From positions 1 through 38,973 of the forward strand of contig JBIKNH010000011.1 in the NCBI GenBank assembly GCA_044358815.1: 38,973 nt of DNA, read 5' to 3'. Under the pieces are notes generated by a model. That model saw only the letters and a list, made by a program, of their open reading frames with translations. It searched no databases and had not been told where the DNA came from. Positions within the stretch are counted from its first letter, which is position 1. Each line of letters begins with the position of its first letter. Below are positions 7,531 through 16,393 of the stretch, in pieces. The stretch is from JBAXSK01 sp044358815 (GTDB lineage Bacteria > Cyanobacteriota > Cyanobacteriia > Pseudanabaenales > Pseudanabaenaceae). A program made the position numbers and the translations under genes.

Positions 7531-9327
7531 GTGATCCGCAGCAGCAGTGGTAGTCCGAATGGCTCTGCCCGTCAACAGCAGAAGCAACGTGGTCTCAGTG
7601 ATTGGCGTTTGTTGCTGCAACTGATCCCCTATGCGAAACGCAGTTTGCCAACCCTTGTACTATCGTTTGTGCTGCTTGTGCCTCTGTCTGTGGCAGGAGC
7701 AGTACAGCCGATTCTGGTACAACAGGGCATTGATGGTCCGATCAAAAATGGTGATCTGATCGGCTTACGTTGGATCTGTATTTATATCTTGGTGACGATC
7801 GCTGTCAGGTTAGCGTTTCAGGCTTGGCAGGGTTTTTTGGTGCAACGGGTGGGACAACGGATCACCGCAGATATTCGTGAAGACTTGTTTGCCCATGTCA
7901 CCAGTTTATCCACAAGTTTTTTTGACCGCACTCCCGTAGGCAAACTAATCACCCGCCTCACTAGTGATGTGGAAGCCTTGGGGGATGTATTCGCCACTGG
8001 AGCCATCGGGATTTTTAGTGATTTGGCTGCCATTGCTGTGATTGCAGTGTTTATGTTTTGGTTGCGCTGGGATTTGGGGCTGCTCCTGGTGGCGATGGTG
8101 ATTCCCATTACAGGTTTAATTATTTATTTCCAGCACGAGTACCGCAAAGCCAACTTTATTGCTAGGGATCGCCTCAGTGAACTAAACAGCTTACTCCAAG
8201 AAAATATCATCGGCGTGAATGTGGTGCAGTTGTTTGGGCGCACTCAGACCAATTCCCAGCAACATCTCAAGGTGAATCGCCGCTATGTAGATGCAGTAAA
8301 TAATACGATTTTTCATGATTCGGCGGTGTCAGCCACCCTGGAATGGATTGCCCTCGTGGCGATCGCCGGTGTGTTATGGCTAGGGGGTGGGCAATTGGTG
8401 CAAAAAAGTTTGACCTTTGGAGAACTGTCGGCTTTTGTGTTGTATTCCCAGCGGTTATTTGATCCCTTGCGGCAGTTGGCAGAAAAATTTACGACATTGC
8501 AATCGGGGTTTACTGCCATTGAACGGATCGCTGTGATTCTCAATGAGCCGATTGAAGTCAAGGATCAAACTCAGCCCCAAAGCTTACCCCAGGACGGTCG
8601 GGGAGAAATTCGGTTCGAGCAGGTGTCATTTGGTTATAAACCCGATGAAATGGTGCTGAAAAATCTGGATTTTGTGATCCGTCCAGGGGAGAAAGTGGCT
8701 TTTGTGGGACCCACTGGAGCAGGCAAAAGCTCGGTAATTCGGTTGTTATCGCGGTTGTATGATCCCACGATGGGGCGGATTTGCATCGACGGCGTAGATA
8801 TTAGCCAAATTACCCAGAATGAGCTACGGCGTTATGTAGGCGTGATTTTGCAGGATGCGTTTTTGTTTTCTGGAGATGTGCGCAGTAACATTGCCCTTGG
8901 GGAAAACTACACCTCAGAAGAAATTACTGCCGCCGCCACCCGCATGAATGTGGATCAGTTTATTAATGCCTTGCCTGAGGGTTATGAAACTCAGGTGCGT
9001 TCTAGGGGGACAAATTTATCGGGTGGTCAGAAACAATTGCTGGCATTTGCACGGGCAGCGGTGCGGGAGCCGAGGGTTTTGGTATTAGACGAGGCGACGG
9101 CTAACCTAGATGTGAGTACGGAAGCTTTGATCCAAGAGGCTTTGGAACGGCTCATGGCGGGGCGAACAGCGATTATTATTGCCCATCGTCTGTCTACGAT
9201 TCGGACGGCAGATCGGATTTTTGTCCTGAAACATGGGGAACTAGTGGAGTCTGGCAACCATGACGAATTAATGCGACGGGGTGGTTTATATGCCAGTCTT
9301 TATCAGCTTGAGCAAATGGGACATTAG
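7531..9327 (+). CDS. ABC exporter, fused membrane and ATPase domains (ABCB/MdlB type)
   Basis: This 598-residue half-transporter has a six-helix type I exporter domain (about residues 25-340) followed by a nucleotide-binding domain. The latter shows Walker A GPTGAGKSS (393-401), signature LSGGQ (496-500), Walker B VLVLDEAT with D520/E521, and the H-loop histidine H552. It should work as a homodimer or heterodimer exporting lipid, peptide or drug-like substrates; the substrate cannot be told from sequence. The start is GTG with AGGAAAA about 8 bp upstream. It follows psbI closely and ends in a strong rho-independent terminator. Confidence 0.93.
   Translation: MIRSSSGSPNGSARQQQKQRGLSDWRLLLQLIPYAKRSLPTLVLSFVLLVPLSVAGAVQPILVQQGIDGPIKNGDLIGLRWICIYILVTIAVRLAFQAWQGFLVQRVGQRITADIREDLFAHVTSLSTSFFDRTPVGKLITRLTSDVEALGDVFATGAIGIFSDLAAIAVIAVFMFWLRWDLGLLLVAMVIPITGLIIYFQHEYRKANFIARDRLSELNSLLQENIIGVNVVQLFGRTQTNSQQHLKVNRRYVDAVNNTIFHDSAVSATLEWIALVAIAGVLWLGGGQLVQKSLTFGELSAFVLYSQRLFDPLRQLAEKFTTLQSGFTAIERIAVILNEPIEVKDQTQPQSLPQDGRGEIRFEQVSFGYKPDEMVLKNLDFVIRPGEKVAFVGPTGAGKSSVIRLLSRLYDPTMGRICIDGVDISQITQNELRRYVGVILQDAFLFSGDVRSNIALGENYTSEEITAAATRMNVDQFINALPEGYETQVRSRGTNLSGGQKQLLAFARAAVREPRVLVLDEATANLDVSTEALIQEALERLMAGRTAIIIAHRLSTIRTADRIFVLKHGELVESGNHDELMRRGGLYASLYQLEQMGH
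8359..8366. repeat. HIP1 octamer
   Basis: The octameric palindrome GCGATCGC is the highly iterated palindrome of cyanobacterial genomes. A second copy is at 38537-38544. Confidence 0.8.
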
Positions 9328-9331
9328 TGTT

Positions 9332-9413
9332 TGATCCCCCCTAGCCCCCCTTAATAAGAGGGGGGGATTTTTTTCTACCTCCCCCTTAGGTAAGGGGGAC
9401 CGAGGGGGATCAA
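9332..9413. repeat. GATCCCCC palindromic repeat element, copy 1, containing a terminator
   Basis: The element is bounded by TGATCCCCC on the left and GGGGGATCA on the right and contains two nested C-run/G-run hairpins. It sits between the convergent ABC exporter and HEAT-repeat genes. Copy 2 is at 33488-33570. Such GATCCCCC elements are common between genes in cyanobacteria. Confidence 0.75.
9345..9374 (+). terminator. Rho-independent terminator of the ABC exporter gene
   Basis: CCCCCC (9345-9350) pairs with GGGGGG (9361-9366) around a short AT-rich loop and is followed by seven Ts (9368-9374), 18 bp after the stop codon. A second hairpin (CCCCCTTA/TAAGGGGG, about 9380-9397) may serve the opposite strand. 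Confidence 0.75.
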
Positions 9414-9414
9414 C

Positions 9415-10083
9415 CTAAACAATCATTGTCAAGAAGACCTTAGCGGCATCGGCTACTTGACCAATGGGATCATCCAACAGGGTGGTGATGGCAGCTTTTG
9501 CCTCCTCTCCCCCTAGCCGACAGAGGGACTGCGCCACCCGATGCCGGATCTGCCAATCTTCATCATTGACTAAGGGTAAAAGTACTGGCAAAGCACGGGC
9601 ATCACCAAGATCCCCCAATGCCCCTACCGCCGCAATCCGCACTAGATCCGTCGGATGGTTGACACACTCTTGCAATACATCAAAACCCCTAGGATCACCC
9701 AATTCACCTAGGGCAGCAATGATGCTAAATTGCAACATCCAATCGTCACTGGCACGAAAAGCAGTCAGCAGGTCATCGAAGGCTGTGGTTAATTTGAGCG
9801 CCCCAATGGAGTCAGCAGCAGCAGCTTTAACATCGTTTTCGGAATCCCGCAGCAGGCGATCCAAAAGGATTTCTAGGCTTGCGGCGGGGTCCACTTGTCC
9901 CAAGTTTGCAAGTTGGCTCACTGCATCGTAACGAATCCGCGCATTGCCATCTTTGACCGCTTCGATGGCTAGGGTAAAGCGTTCGCTGTCAGATAAGCCA
10001 CGAGCAAGATTTAGAACTCGCATCCTTGCGCCCATGTCTTCGGAGCGGAGTTGTGCTTGCAGTTCGGCTAGGGTTTGAGTCAT
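9415..10083 (-). CDS. HEAT-repeat protein, NblB/CpcE-lyase-like
   Basis: This 222-residue protein is built of about five HEAT/PBS-lyase helical repeats: for example RIRYDAVSQLANLG, VKAAAADSIGALKL, FSIIAALGELGDPR, RIAAVGALGDLGDARALP and RHRVAQSLCRLGG. Cyanobacterial proteins of this size and pattern are NblB-like, related to the CpcE subunit of phycocyanobilin lyase. They act in phycobilisome breakdown or pigment handling. AGGAG lies 9 bp before the ATG. Because HEAT repeats also occur in scaffold proteins with no pigment role, the NblB link is likely but not certain. No cpc or nbl genes are nearby. Confidence 0.8.
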   Translation of the reverse strand: MTQTLAELQAQLRSEDMGARMRVLNLARGLSDSERFTLAIEAVKDGNARIRYDAVSQLANLGQVDPAASLEILLDRLLRDSENDVKAAAADSIGALKLTTAFDDLLTAFRASDDWMLQFSIIAALGELGDPRGFDVLQECVNHPTDLVRIAAVGALGDLGDARALPVLLPLVNDEDWQIRHRVAQSLCRLGGEEAKAAITTLLDDPIGQVADAAKVFLTMIV

Positions 10084-10258
10084 TGATGATCACTCCTGCA
10101 ATATGTAATGGAAATGTGTGCGAGAAATATGCCCAAGAAAGTTGTGATGAACAATTGTGATGAACAATATGGATTAGTGTAAGCAAAATATCAAATCCAA
10201 TCCTACATCTGTTCCCCCATCCCCCCAAATACACATCCAACGCACACAATACTCACAA

Positions 10259-11275
10259 TTAGACTGCTTGCCCCAAAATCATCCCAAACCATTGTTGCGG
10301 ATCAGTGAAAACCCGAATAGTTTTAATGCCATTACTAGCTAGTTGGCTTTGCATTTCCTGCAAGTTAAATTTGCGAGAAATCTCTGTGCGAATCGTTTCA
10401 CCAGCCGTAAAAGAAACCGTGAGATTCAGTTTGGTTAAATACACTGTGTGATCTTGCAGACAGTGTAAATGCATTTCAATTTGATTTTCGACAGAATTAT
10501 AGATAGCTTGATGGCGAAAATACTCAGTGGAAAAATTGCCCCCGAACCGATGATTTAAATGCTGCAATATATTCAAATTAAAAGCCGCAGTAACCCCCTG
10601 GCTGTCATTATAGGCAGCTTCCAAAACATCAACAGGTTTTTGCAAATCTAATCCCAAAAGAAAATAGTCCCCCGACTGTAAGACTTGTCCCAATTGACGT
10701 AAGAACTGAGCATATTCTTCAGGGGTAAAGTTACCAATAGAACTTCCCAAAAAGAAAATCAGTCGTGACGGCAATTTAGCTGTACCCAACTGATTTAGAG
10801 CTTGTTCATAAGTACCAACCACACCTTCAATATCGAGATGTGGATATTCCCCTTGCAGTCGCACCACACTAGATTTGAGCATACTCTCGCTAACGTCAAT
10901 GGGCACATAGCGACTGGGGACTTGCCATTGCTGATACGCATCGAGCAAAGTTCTAGTTTTAGTGGAACTACCGCTGCCCAGTTCCACCAGTTCACAGGGA
11001 CCAGTAATCAAAGGGATTTGTGGGGCATGGGTCTGTAAAATTCCTGCTTCGGTGCGAGTGGGATAATATTCCGGCAGATCACAGATTTGTTCAAATAGTT
11101 CTGAACCCTGATGATCATAAAGGTATTTAGCTGGCAGAGTTTTCGGTGATTGAGTCAGTCCGCGCACCACATCTAAACCATCTTCTTGATAGATGTCTTT
11201 GACTGATTCAGAGACAGGAGAAATGTGATCAGTCTCGGCAGAGGTTTTATCCTCTTTAACAGTTTGAGTAAACAA
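10259..11275 (-). CDS. egtD: L-histidine N(alpha)-methyltransferase (EgtD-like)
   Basis: This 338-residue SAM-dependent enzyme trimethylates histidine to hercynine, the first step of ergothioneine synthesis. LVELGSGSSTKT (about 96-107) is the SAM-binding loop; FFLGSSIGNF (about 174-183) and IRTEISRKF (about 295-303) are typical EgtD substrate-pocket segments. KYLYDHQGSELFEQICDLPE near 50-69 is the family's N-terminal hallmark. The only in-frame start I find is TTG at 11275, with no clear ribosome site. The usual partner egtB (sulfoxide synthase) is not adjacent on either side. The upstream neighbour is a 0.7 kb AT-rich gap, the downstream one the HEAT gene. Confidence 0.88.
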   Translation of the reverse strand: MFTQTVKEDKTSAETDHISPVSESVKDIYQEDGLDVVRGLTQSPKTLPAKYLYDHQGSELFEQICDLPEYYPTRTEAGILQTHAPQIPLITGPCELVELGSGSSTKTRTLLDAYQQWQVPSRYVPIDVSESMLKSSVVRLQGEYPHLDIEGVVGTYEQALNQLGTAKLPSRLIFFLGSSIGNFTPEEYAQFLRQLGQVLQSGDYFLLGLDLQKPVDVLEAAYNDSQGVTAAFNLNILQHLNHRFGGNFSTEYFRHQAIYNSVENQIEMHLHCLQDHTVYLTKLNLTVSFTAGETIRTEISRKFNLQEMQSQLASNGIKTIRVFTDPQQWFGMILGQAV

Positions 11276-11994
11276 GGATTTATCAGAATTTATGCTAACG
11301 GTATTCTGTCATTTAATCAGCAAACCTGGATTATTTCAAGGCAGATTAATTAGGATCGTAAGAAATCTTAAGGTATCACTCAATAACTAAAAATGAGTGG
11401 TTTGACGAGTAATTTTATTTTTACCTTTTTCCGGTTATTCGTTTGGTGATTTATTAATCAAACCTTAATCTCAAATATTTTCGAGTTAAGATTTAAAGAT
11501 GATAAACCCAAGGTTCAAATAATTAATCTAATTGATTTATTCTAATAACGCAAATTAAGATTTATAGCATAATTCTCTTGACTAAATTAGTTGATGAATA
11601 TATTATAGGCTAACAACATACATATTCATAGCAAACGTACCCAGAAGTCAAATATGCCAGATATATGATAACTAAAAATCCCTGAAAGATCAGCCAAAGA
11701 TTAGCTGTTTTATTAATTTATCCCTAGTAATTTTTTATGATTTCTTAATCAATTTCTTCGTCAATTTTTTGATAATTTATTAAATCAATTATTGCCAAGC
11801 CTCATTTTTAGATTTGACTTTTTCTAGCTATGCCATCATATTAATCACGTTTTGATTACGTTTAATTCTGGTTTAGACCGATTGATTCCTAAATCATTTT
11901 TAGTTTGTATTTTCAGTTTATTCTTAGCCAAACAATTTTTAACTAATTTCTTGACTTATTCTTGTCTGAGCTTAAGCATGTCCCCCATAAAACT
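11276..11994. other. AT-rich egtD-pyrD divergent gap
   Basis: About 0.7 kb of very AT-rich DNA lies between divergent genes. I see no tRNA, no convincing open frame and no riboswitch-like pattern. Loose repeats of AATTTYTT and TTTATTAAT words occur around 11720-11800. It must contain both promoters. Confidence 0.5.
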
Positions 11995-13134
11995 ATGAAT
12001 CCACAAATTTATCAGTCACTATATCAGCGGTTTCTACGCCCAGGGTTCTTTGCCTTGGAACTAGAACAAGCCAGCCGATTGGGCATTAGTTTGTGTCAGC
12101 AGGTGGGGCAAAATCCCCTGCTTCAAGCCGTTGCCTATGGTTTATGTGGCTATGAAAAACCGCAGTTAATTCAGGAACATTTTGGTTTAACCTTCCCTAA
12201 TCCCGTGGGTTTAGCGGCTGGATTTGATAAAAATGCGCAAGCGGTGGGAGGTTGGTCTAGTCTGGGTTTTGGGTTTGTGGAAGTGGGAACAATCACCGCT
12301 CAGGCTCAGCCAGGTAATCCAGCGCCACGTTTATTCCGATTGCCGAAGGATCTTGCTGCTCTGAATCGGATGGGTTTTAATAATCGTGGTGCTGTGGCTG
12401 TGGCAGAAACATTACGGCAGTACCAACAGCAGGACAGTTTACAGATTAATCCGAGACGAATTCCCATTGGTATTAATTTAGGAAAGTCGAAAATCACACC
12501 CATTAATGAAGCAGAAAACGATTATCTCTTTAGTTTTCGGTTGCTTAAGCATCTAGGAGATTATTTTGTAGTAAATGTCAGTTCGCCAAATACCCCGAAT
12601 TTGCGGGATTTACAAGCCACTGATGCTCTATGTCGTATTCTCGCGGTTTTGCAGCAAGAGAATGATAAAAGATTACCTTTATTCGTGAAAATCGCGCCAG
12701 ATCTCAATGATGCTGATATTGTCGCCGTTGCTCAAGCTGCTCTGGAGTACGGCATTACGGGAATTATTGCCGCAAATACCACCATTGCGAAGGAATCTCT
12801 ACAAACGAAAATTCTTCCCGAAACTGGGCAGCCCCTAGTCAATGAACCAGGGGGAATCAGTGGTTTACCAGTACGTCAACGTTCCCTTGATGTGATTCGG
12901 TTATTATGGCAAAGTACTAATGGAACCTTACCGATTATTGGTGTGGGTGGGATTTTCACCGCTGCTGATGCTTGGGCGAAAATAAAAGCCGGTGCTTGTC
13001 TAGTCCAGGTTTACACTGGTTGGATTTATGAAGGTCCGTTTATGGTGGCGAATATTTTACAAGGACTGGTCGAACTCATGGCAGCAGAGGGTTACAGTCA
13101 TATTAACGAAGTGATTGGCGCGGAACATCGTTGA
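11995..13134 (+). CDS. pyrD: Dihydroorotate dehydrogenase (quinone), class 2
   Basis: This membrane-associated FMN enzyme oxidises dihydroorotate to orotate in pyrimidine synthesis and passes electrons to quinone. Seen are the N-terminal helical quinone tunnel segment (PGFFALELEQASRLG), GLAAGFDKNAQAVGG, the catalytic-loop NVSSPNTPNLRDLQ with the class 2 serine base, FVKIAPDLND, AANTT, and the phosphate-binding IIGVGGIFTAADAW and QVYTGWIYEGP. The ATG at 11995 gives 379 residues; a TTG at 11962 would add 11 residues with no ribosome site, so I prefer the ATG. The glycosyltransferase gene follows 57 bp downstream. Confidence 0.95.
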   Translation: MNPQIYQSLYQRFLRPGFFALELEQASRLGISLCQQVGQNPLLQAVAYGLCGYEKPQLIQEHFGLTFPNPVGLAAGFDKNAQAVGGWSSLGFGFVEVGTITAQAQPGNPAPRLFRLPKDLAALNRMGFNNRGAVAVAETLRQYQQQDSLQINPRRIPIGINLGKSKITPINEAENDYLFSFRLLKHLGDYFVVNVSSPNTPNLRDLQATDALCRILAVLQQENDKRLPLFVKIAPDLNDADIVAVAQAALEYGITGIIAANTTIAKESLQTKILPETGQPLVNEPGGISGLPVRQRSLDVIRLLWQSTNGTLPIIGVGGIFTAADAWAKIKAGACLVQVYTGWIYEGPFMVANILQGLVELMAAEGYSHINEVIGAEHR

Positions 13135-13191
13135 TTGCAAATATCAACAGAAAGTAAGTTAATGGAACCCCAGTCAATGGAATGATAAGGT

Positions 13192-14274
13192 ATGGTATTT
13201 CTGTCAGCCTGTGCCATTATTAAGAACGAAGCGAAGCATTTGTCCCGCAGTTTGAGTAGTTTGCGTCCCTATGTGGATGAATTAATTATTATTGATACGG
13301 GATCAACGGATAATTCTTTAGCGATTGCCCAACAATGGAATGCCGTAATTGGGGGATTTCCTTGGTGTGATGATTTCGCAGCGGCTCGGAATCACGCCCT
13401 AGCAATGGCTCAAGGGCAATGGATTTTGATGTTTGATGCTGACGAATCATGGCATATCGCCCCTAATGGTAATGCCAACTTTTTGCGAGAGTTTCTCCAA
13501 CAACTGCCAGAGCATATCGATATTTGTTCCATTTTGTGGCGTGATGCCTTTGAAGAGAATCACTTCCATAATGGCTTTTACCCTAGGTTATTGAGGCGTG
13601 TCCCTCATCTGGCTTATATAGGTAGACTTCATGAACAGCCCACCCACATTAATAGCAATACTAATGGCATTAGTCCACGACCAATTCTTCGGAATCAAAT
13701 CACGGCAATTCCACCAGAATGTTATGTTTTACATTACGGTTATGGTGAAGGAAATTTTCTAGCTAAACAAAAAGAGCGGTATATTCCCTTAATGGAACGG
13801 ATTCATCAAGAGGAAGGTTTGAGCTTGATGTTGTTGCATTGTTTGGCTGATGCCTATGGACAGGTGGGAGATCAAGCTGGAGTTCAGCGCTGTTACACTT
13901 GGGCATGGGAGAAAGTTTCACCATATTTACTCACGGGGGAAAAACCTACTGATACGGTATGGTTACCCCACTGGCTCTATAATTTGGGCATTGGCTGTGC
14001 CGATAGTCAAGACTTTGATAGTTTGAGAATTATCTGTCAAGCTGGTTTAGCTTGGTTTCCTGAATATCCAATTATGCACAATTTGACGGGGCGCTGGTTA
14101 GCCGAACAGGGCTTTATGATTGGTGCAGCGGCTTATTTTCAATCTTGTATCACATTATGCGAAAGTTATGCCAAATGGGAACGCATTCCGCCGGATAACT
14201 TTTGGGAACCTTTTGATTACATCCATGTGAGACAAGAAGCAGAACAAAACTTTCTCTATTCCGTTGGTTCGTAA
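13192..14274 (+). CDS. Glycosyltransferase family 2
   Basis: This 360-residue soluble GT-A enzyme has a nucleotide-sugar site IIDTGSTDNS (about 33-42) and a metal-binding DXD in FDADES (D82, D84). The arrangement ACAIIKNEAKHLSRSLSSLR followed by GFPWCDDFAAARNHAL is typical of the WaaE/KdtX-like and SunS-like branch. A C-terminal helical part (from about 195) resembles TPR-like repeats often fused to these enzymes. The acceptor (lipid, polysaccharide or protein) is unknown. Its last 19 bp overlap the 3' end of the opposing FAD monooxygenase gene. Confidence 0.85.
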   Translation: MVFLSACAIIKNEAKHLSRSLSSLRPYVDELIIIDTGSTDNSLAIAQQWNAVIGGFPWCDDFAAARNHALAMAQGQWILMFDADESWHIAPNGNANFLREFLQQLPEHIDICSILWRDAFEENHFHNGFYPRLLRRVPHLAYIGRLHEQPTHINSNTNGISPRPILRNQITAIPPECYVLHYGYGEGNFLAKQKERYIPLMERIHQEEGLSLMLLHCLADAYGQVGDQAGVQRCYTWAWEKVSPYLLTGEKPTDTVWLPHWLYNLGIGCADSQDFDSLRIICQAGLAWFPEYPIMHNLTGRWLAEQGFMIGAAAYFQSCITLCESYAKWERIPPDNFWEPFDYIHVRQEAEQNFLYSVGS

Positions 14275-15548
14275 TCGAAGAGCCATTTAAACTGCAAATC
14301 TCCTAACCAAACCGGTGTGAATTGATAGACTTTATCCCGCAACCAACAGCCCCATTTCGTGTCTAGCTGCCCTAATTGCCCTAACTGTCGCGAAGCCGTA
14401 AATACTTTGTTCACGCGCTCACTGCGGGACTGCTCAAATTGACGCAAGGCATCAGCAGGTTTGGTATAGGAATTCTGAAGCAAATAACGACTCAATTCAT
14501 AGGCATCTTCAATCGCCATACAGCCCCCTTGTCCTAAATTCGGCTGTACCGGATGCGCTGCGTCACCGATTAAAGTCACCCCTGCCTCACCCCAAGGCAG
14601 TGCCACAGGGGGACGATCAAAAATGCCATCTTCATAAATAGCGTGGGGATCGAGGCTCTGAATGATTTGTAATATTATCGGATCATAATCCTGAAACAGA
14701 TTAAGCAGAAATGGTTTAAGTTCTGTAACTGGTACTTTGGGCTGATCTAGTGGTGCATTCATAAAACCATAGAATCCAATCATCCCTTGACCCACATCAA
14801 AATAACCAAATCGTGTGCCTACTCCCCAATATTCGCCCCAACTATAAGCAGGATTTAGCGCTAAATTCGCCGAAGGTGTAATGCCTCGCCAACAACGAAT
14901 TCCACTGTAAATTGGTGCATCATGGGGTCGCTTATGATCTGAAGCAGGTCGTGAATTTGCCTGTAACTGTTCTCTGACTTGGGAATACAAACCATCAGCA
15001 CCAATTAAGACATCACAATGATCGCTATAACCATTCCGGAATGTCACTTTTATGGTGCTGTCAGGTTCTATATCGAAGTTCGCAAATTCTGTTTCAGTCT
15101 GCACGATACCCGCTGGCAAAGCACCATAGAGCAGATGCTGTAATGCACCTCGGCTCAGACATACACCCAAATCTTTCGCTTTAATAAATTGTGGATCATT
15201 GATATATAATGGGTGACCTTGGGTATTAAAGAAACCACCTTTGAGAATTTTACCCCCTTGCTCATAAAGAGGATTCTGTAATTTCAGACGGTCATAGACT
15301 TTCATGCCATTGCGCTGAATGAAAATCCCGCCGGGTCCTGACAACATTAATTCAAGGGATCGTTTTTCATAGACTGCTACGGTGAAACCCGCATTTAAAC
15401 AGGCTTTAGCACAGGTCAAGCCGCCAATGCCACCACCAATAATAATAATTTTCTTGGGTGTCTCGTGGGGGATCTTTTGGGGTATTGATTGAGTCACTGG
15501 TGCAATTCCTATGATTGGGTTAGAATTAGGGAACTTCCCTTGAATCAA
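14256..15548 (-). CDS. FAD-dependent monooxygenase (zeaxanthin epoxidase/UbiH-like)
   Basis: This 430-residue group A flavoprotein hydroxylase has the dinucleotide motif IIIIGGGIGGLTCAKA (about 34-49), the DG motif DVLIGADGLYSQVREQL, and the FAD ribityl GD motif LIGDAAHPVQPNLGQGG with D329. The pattern resembles zeaxanthin-epoxidase-like and salicylate-hydroxylase-like enzymes; the substrate is not evident. The first 30 residues are a low-complexity extension before the flavin fold, so a later start is possible. It lies 38 bp downstream of the small His-rich gene, likely in the same transcript, and overlaps the GT2 gene tail-to-tail. Confidence 0.85.
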   Translation of the reverse strand: MIQGKFPNSNPIIGIAPVTQSIPQKIPHETPKKIIIIGGGIGGLTCAKACLNAGFTVAVYEKRSLELMLSGPGGIFIQRNGMKVYDRLKLQNPLYEQGGKILKGGFFNTQGHPLYINDPQFIKAKDLGVCLSRGALQHLLYGALPAGIVQTETEFANFDIEPDSTIKVTFRNGYSDHCDVLIGADGLYSQVREQLQANSRPASDHKRPHDAPIYSGIRCWRGITPSANLALNPAYSWGEYWGVGTRFGYFDVGQGMIGFYGFMNAPLDQPKVPVTELKPFLLNLFQDYDPIILQIIQSLDPHAIYEDGIFDRPPVALPWGEAGVTLIGDAAHPVQPNLGQGGCMAIEDAYELSRYLLQNSYTKPADALRQFEQSRSERVNKVFTASRQLGQLGQLDTKWGCWLRDKVYQFTPVWLGDLQFKWLFDYEPTE

Positions 15549-15586
15549 TGATACAGGAATGATCAGGAAAAGTAATTACTTTATAA

Positions 15587-15967
15587 TTACATAGAAGTAA
15601 TACTACGGAAGAGATAGCCCATAATAGCACCGATGATCATTGCCCAAATTTGCCCTGATTCCACAAACTTCCGCCAACCTTTGCCCATGTCGCCCAGTAC
15701 ATCCCCTTGGAATTGCTGTCCTTCTTTGGTTAACTGAGCCATTAGTTCACTGGTGTGTTGCCAGCCATAGTGCCAGTGGGTTTGCCAATTAGTTTGCCAA
15801 CTGTCTACATAGTTTGAGAAATCGAAGTTACCCAAATCCAATACCATAGAAGCACTGGATAAGTGGTTAGCTAGATGGTGGTTGGCTAGATAGTGGCTGA
15901 TTAAATGGCTGGTGGCTAGGGGCTGACTCAAATCCCAAAGGGCATTGATGGTTGTGGTGTCTAACAT
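15587..15967 (-). CDS. Small protein with His/Asn repeat and C-terminal membrane helix
   Basis: The predicted 126-residue protein is not a family I recognise. Residues about 22-36 carry a near-repeat HYLAN-HHLAN-HL, encoded by 15-bp tandem units (15866-15895). Residues 50-70 are Trp/His-rich (WQTNWQTHWHYGWQH). The C-terminus (about 107-121, IWAMIIGAIMGYLFRS) is a hydrophobic helix that could anchor it to a membrane. It sits 38 bp upstream of the FAD monooxygenase on the same strand. The open length and ordered C-terminal half favour a real gene. Confidence 0.55.
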   Translation of the reverse strand: MLDTTTINALWDLSQPLATSHLISHYLANHHLANHLSSASMVLDLGNFDFSNYVDSWQTNWQTHWHYGWQHTSELMAQLTKEGQQFQGDVLGDMGKGWRKFVESGQIWAMIIGAIMGYLFRSITSM

Positions 15968-16393
15968 AGTTTTGCCTAGAATCCAGTGGTATTTGGTGAT
16001 AACAGAGCGAAAACAGAAATTATGCTCACGAATATAACGGAATCAGTTACGGTAAATCAATGTCTAAAGTTCCATATTTAAGGAAAGTTATCGGCTTGAT
16101 ACCTGATTGATTAGTTGCCATTGATTATTTGCTATTGATTAGTTAAATCATGATTTATAGCTATTGCACTTGTTTAGTGGTGTTACGTGGAAGGTTACAA
16201 GACCCTCACCCCTAGCCCCTCTCCCAAAAGGTGAGAGGGGAACAAGAAATTAGTCTCATTCCCCCTCGCCCTTAATGGGAGAGTGGGGTTGGGGGTGAGG
16301 GTGATATTTGTTCCACGTAACATCACTTGTTTAAAGTTGTTCAAAAGTGATTCAGATTATCTAGATTATTTAGATTTGAGAAAGTCGCACTAG
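15968..16393. other. Gap holding the MITE
   Basis: This 426-bp region between two genes on the minus strand is filled largely by the MITE at 16177-16326. The rest is AT-rich with short ATTGATTA-type repeats around 16110-16140. No gene is seen. Confidence 0.6.
16177..16326. mobile_element. 150-bp MITE with terminal inverted repeats and 7-bp target duplication
   Basis: The left end GTGGTGTTACGTGGAA (16177-16192) is the inverse of the right end TTCCACGTAACATCAC (16311-16326) with one mismatch. The inverted pairing resumes inside with ACCCTCACCCC on the left and GGGGTGAGGGT on the right. TTGTTTA occurs directly outside both ends (16170-16176 and 16327-16333), the expected target-site duplication. 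The element has no open frame and must depend on a transposase elsewhere. Confidence 0.85.

Noticed and set aside
11276..11994. Possible riboswitch or small RNA in the egtD-pyrD gap
   Set aside because: Only weak AT-rich stems are present; no recognisable aptamer or conserved RNA motif.
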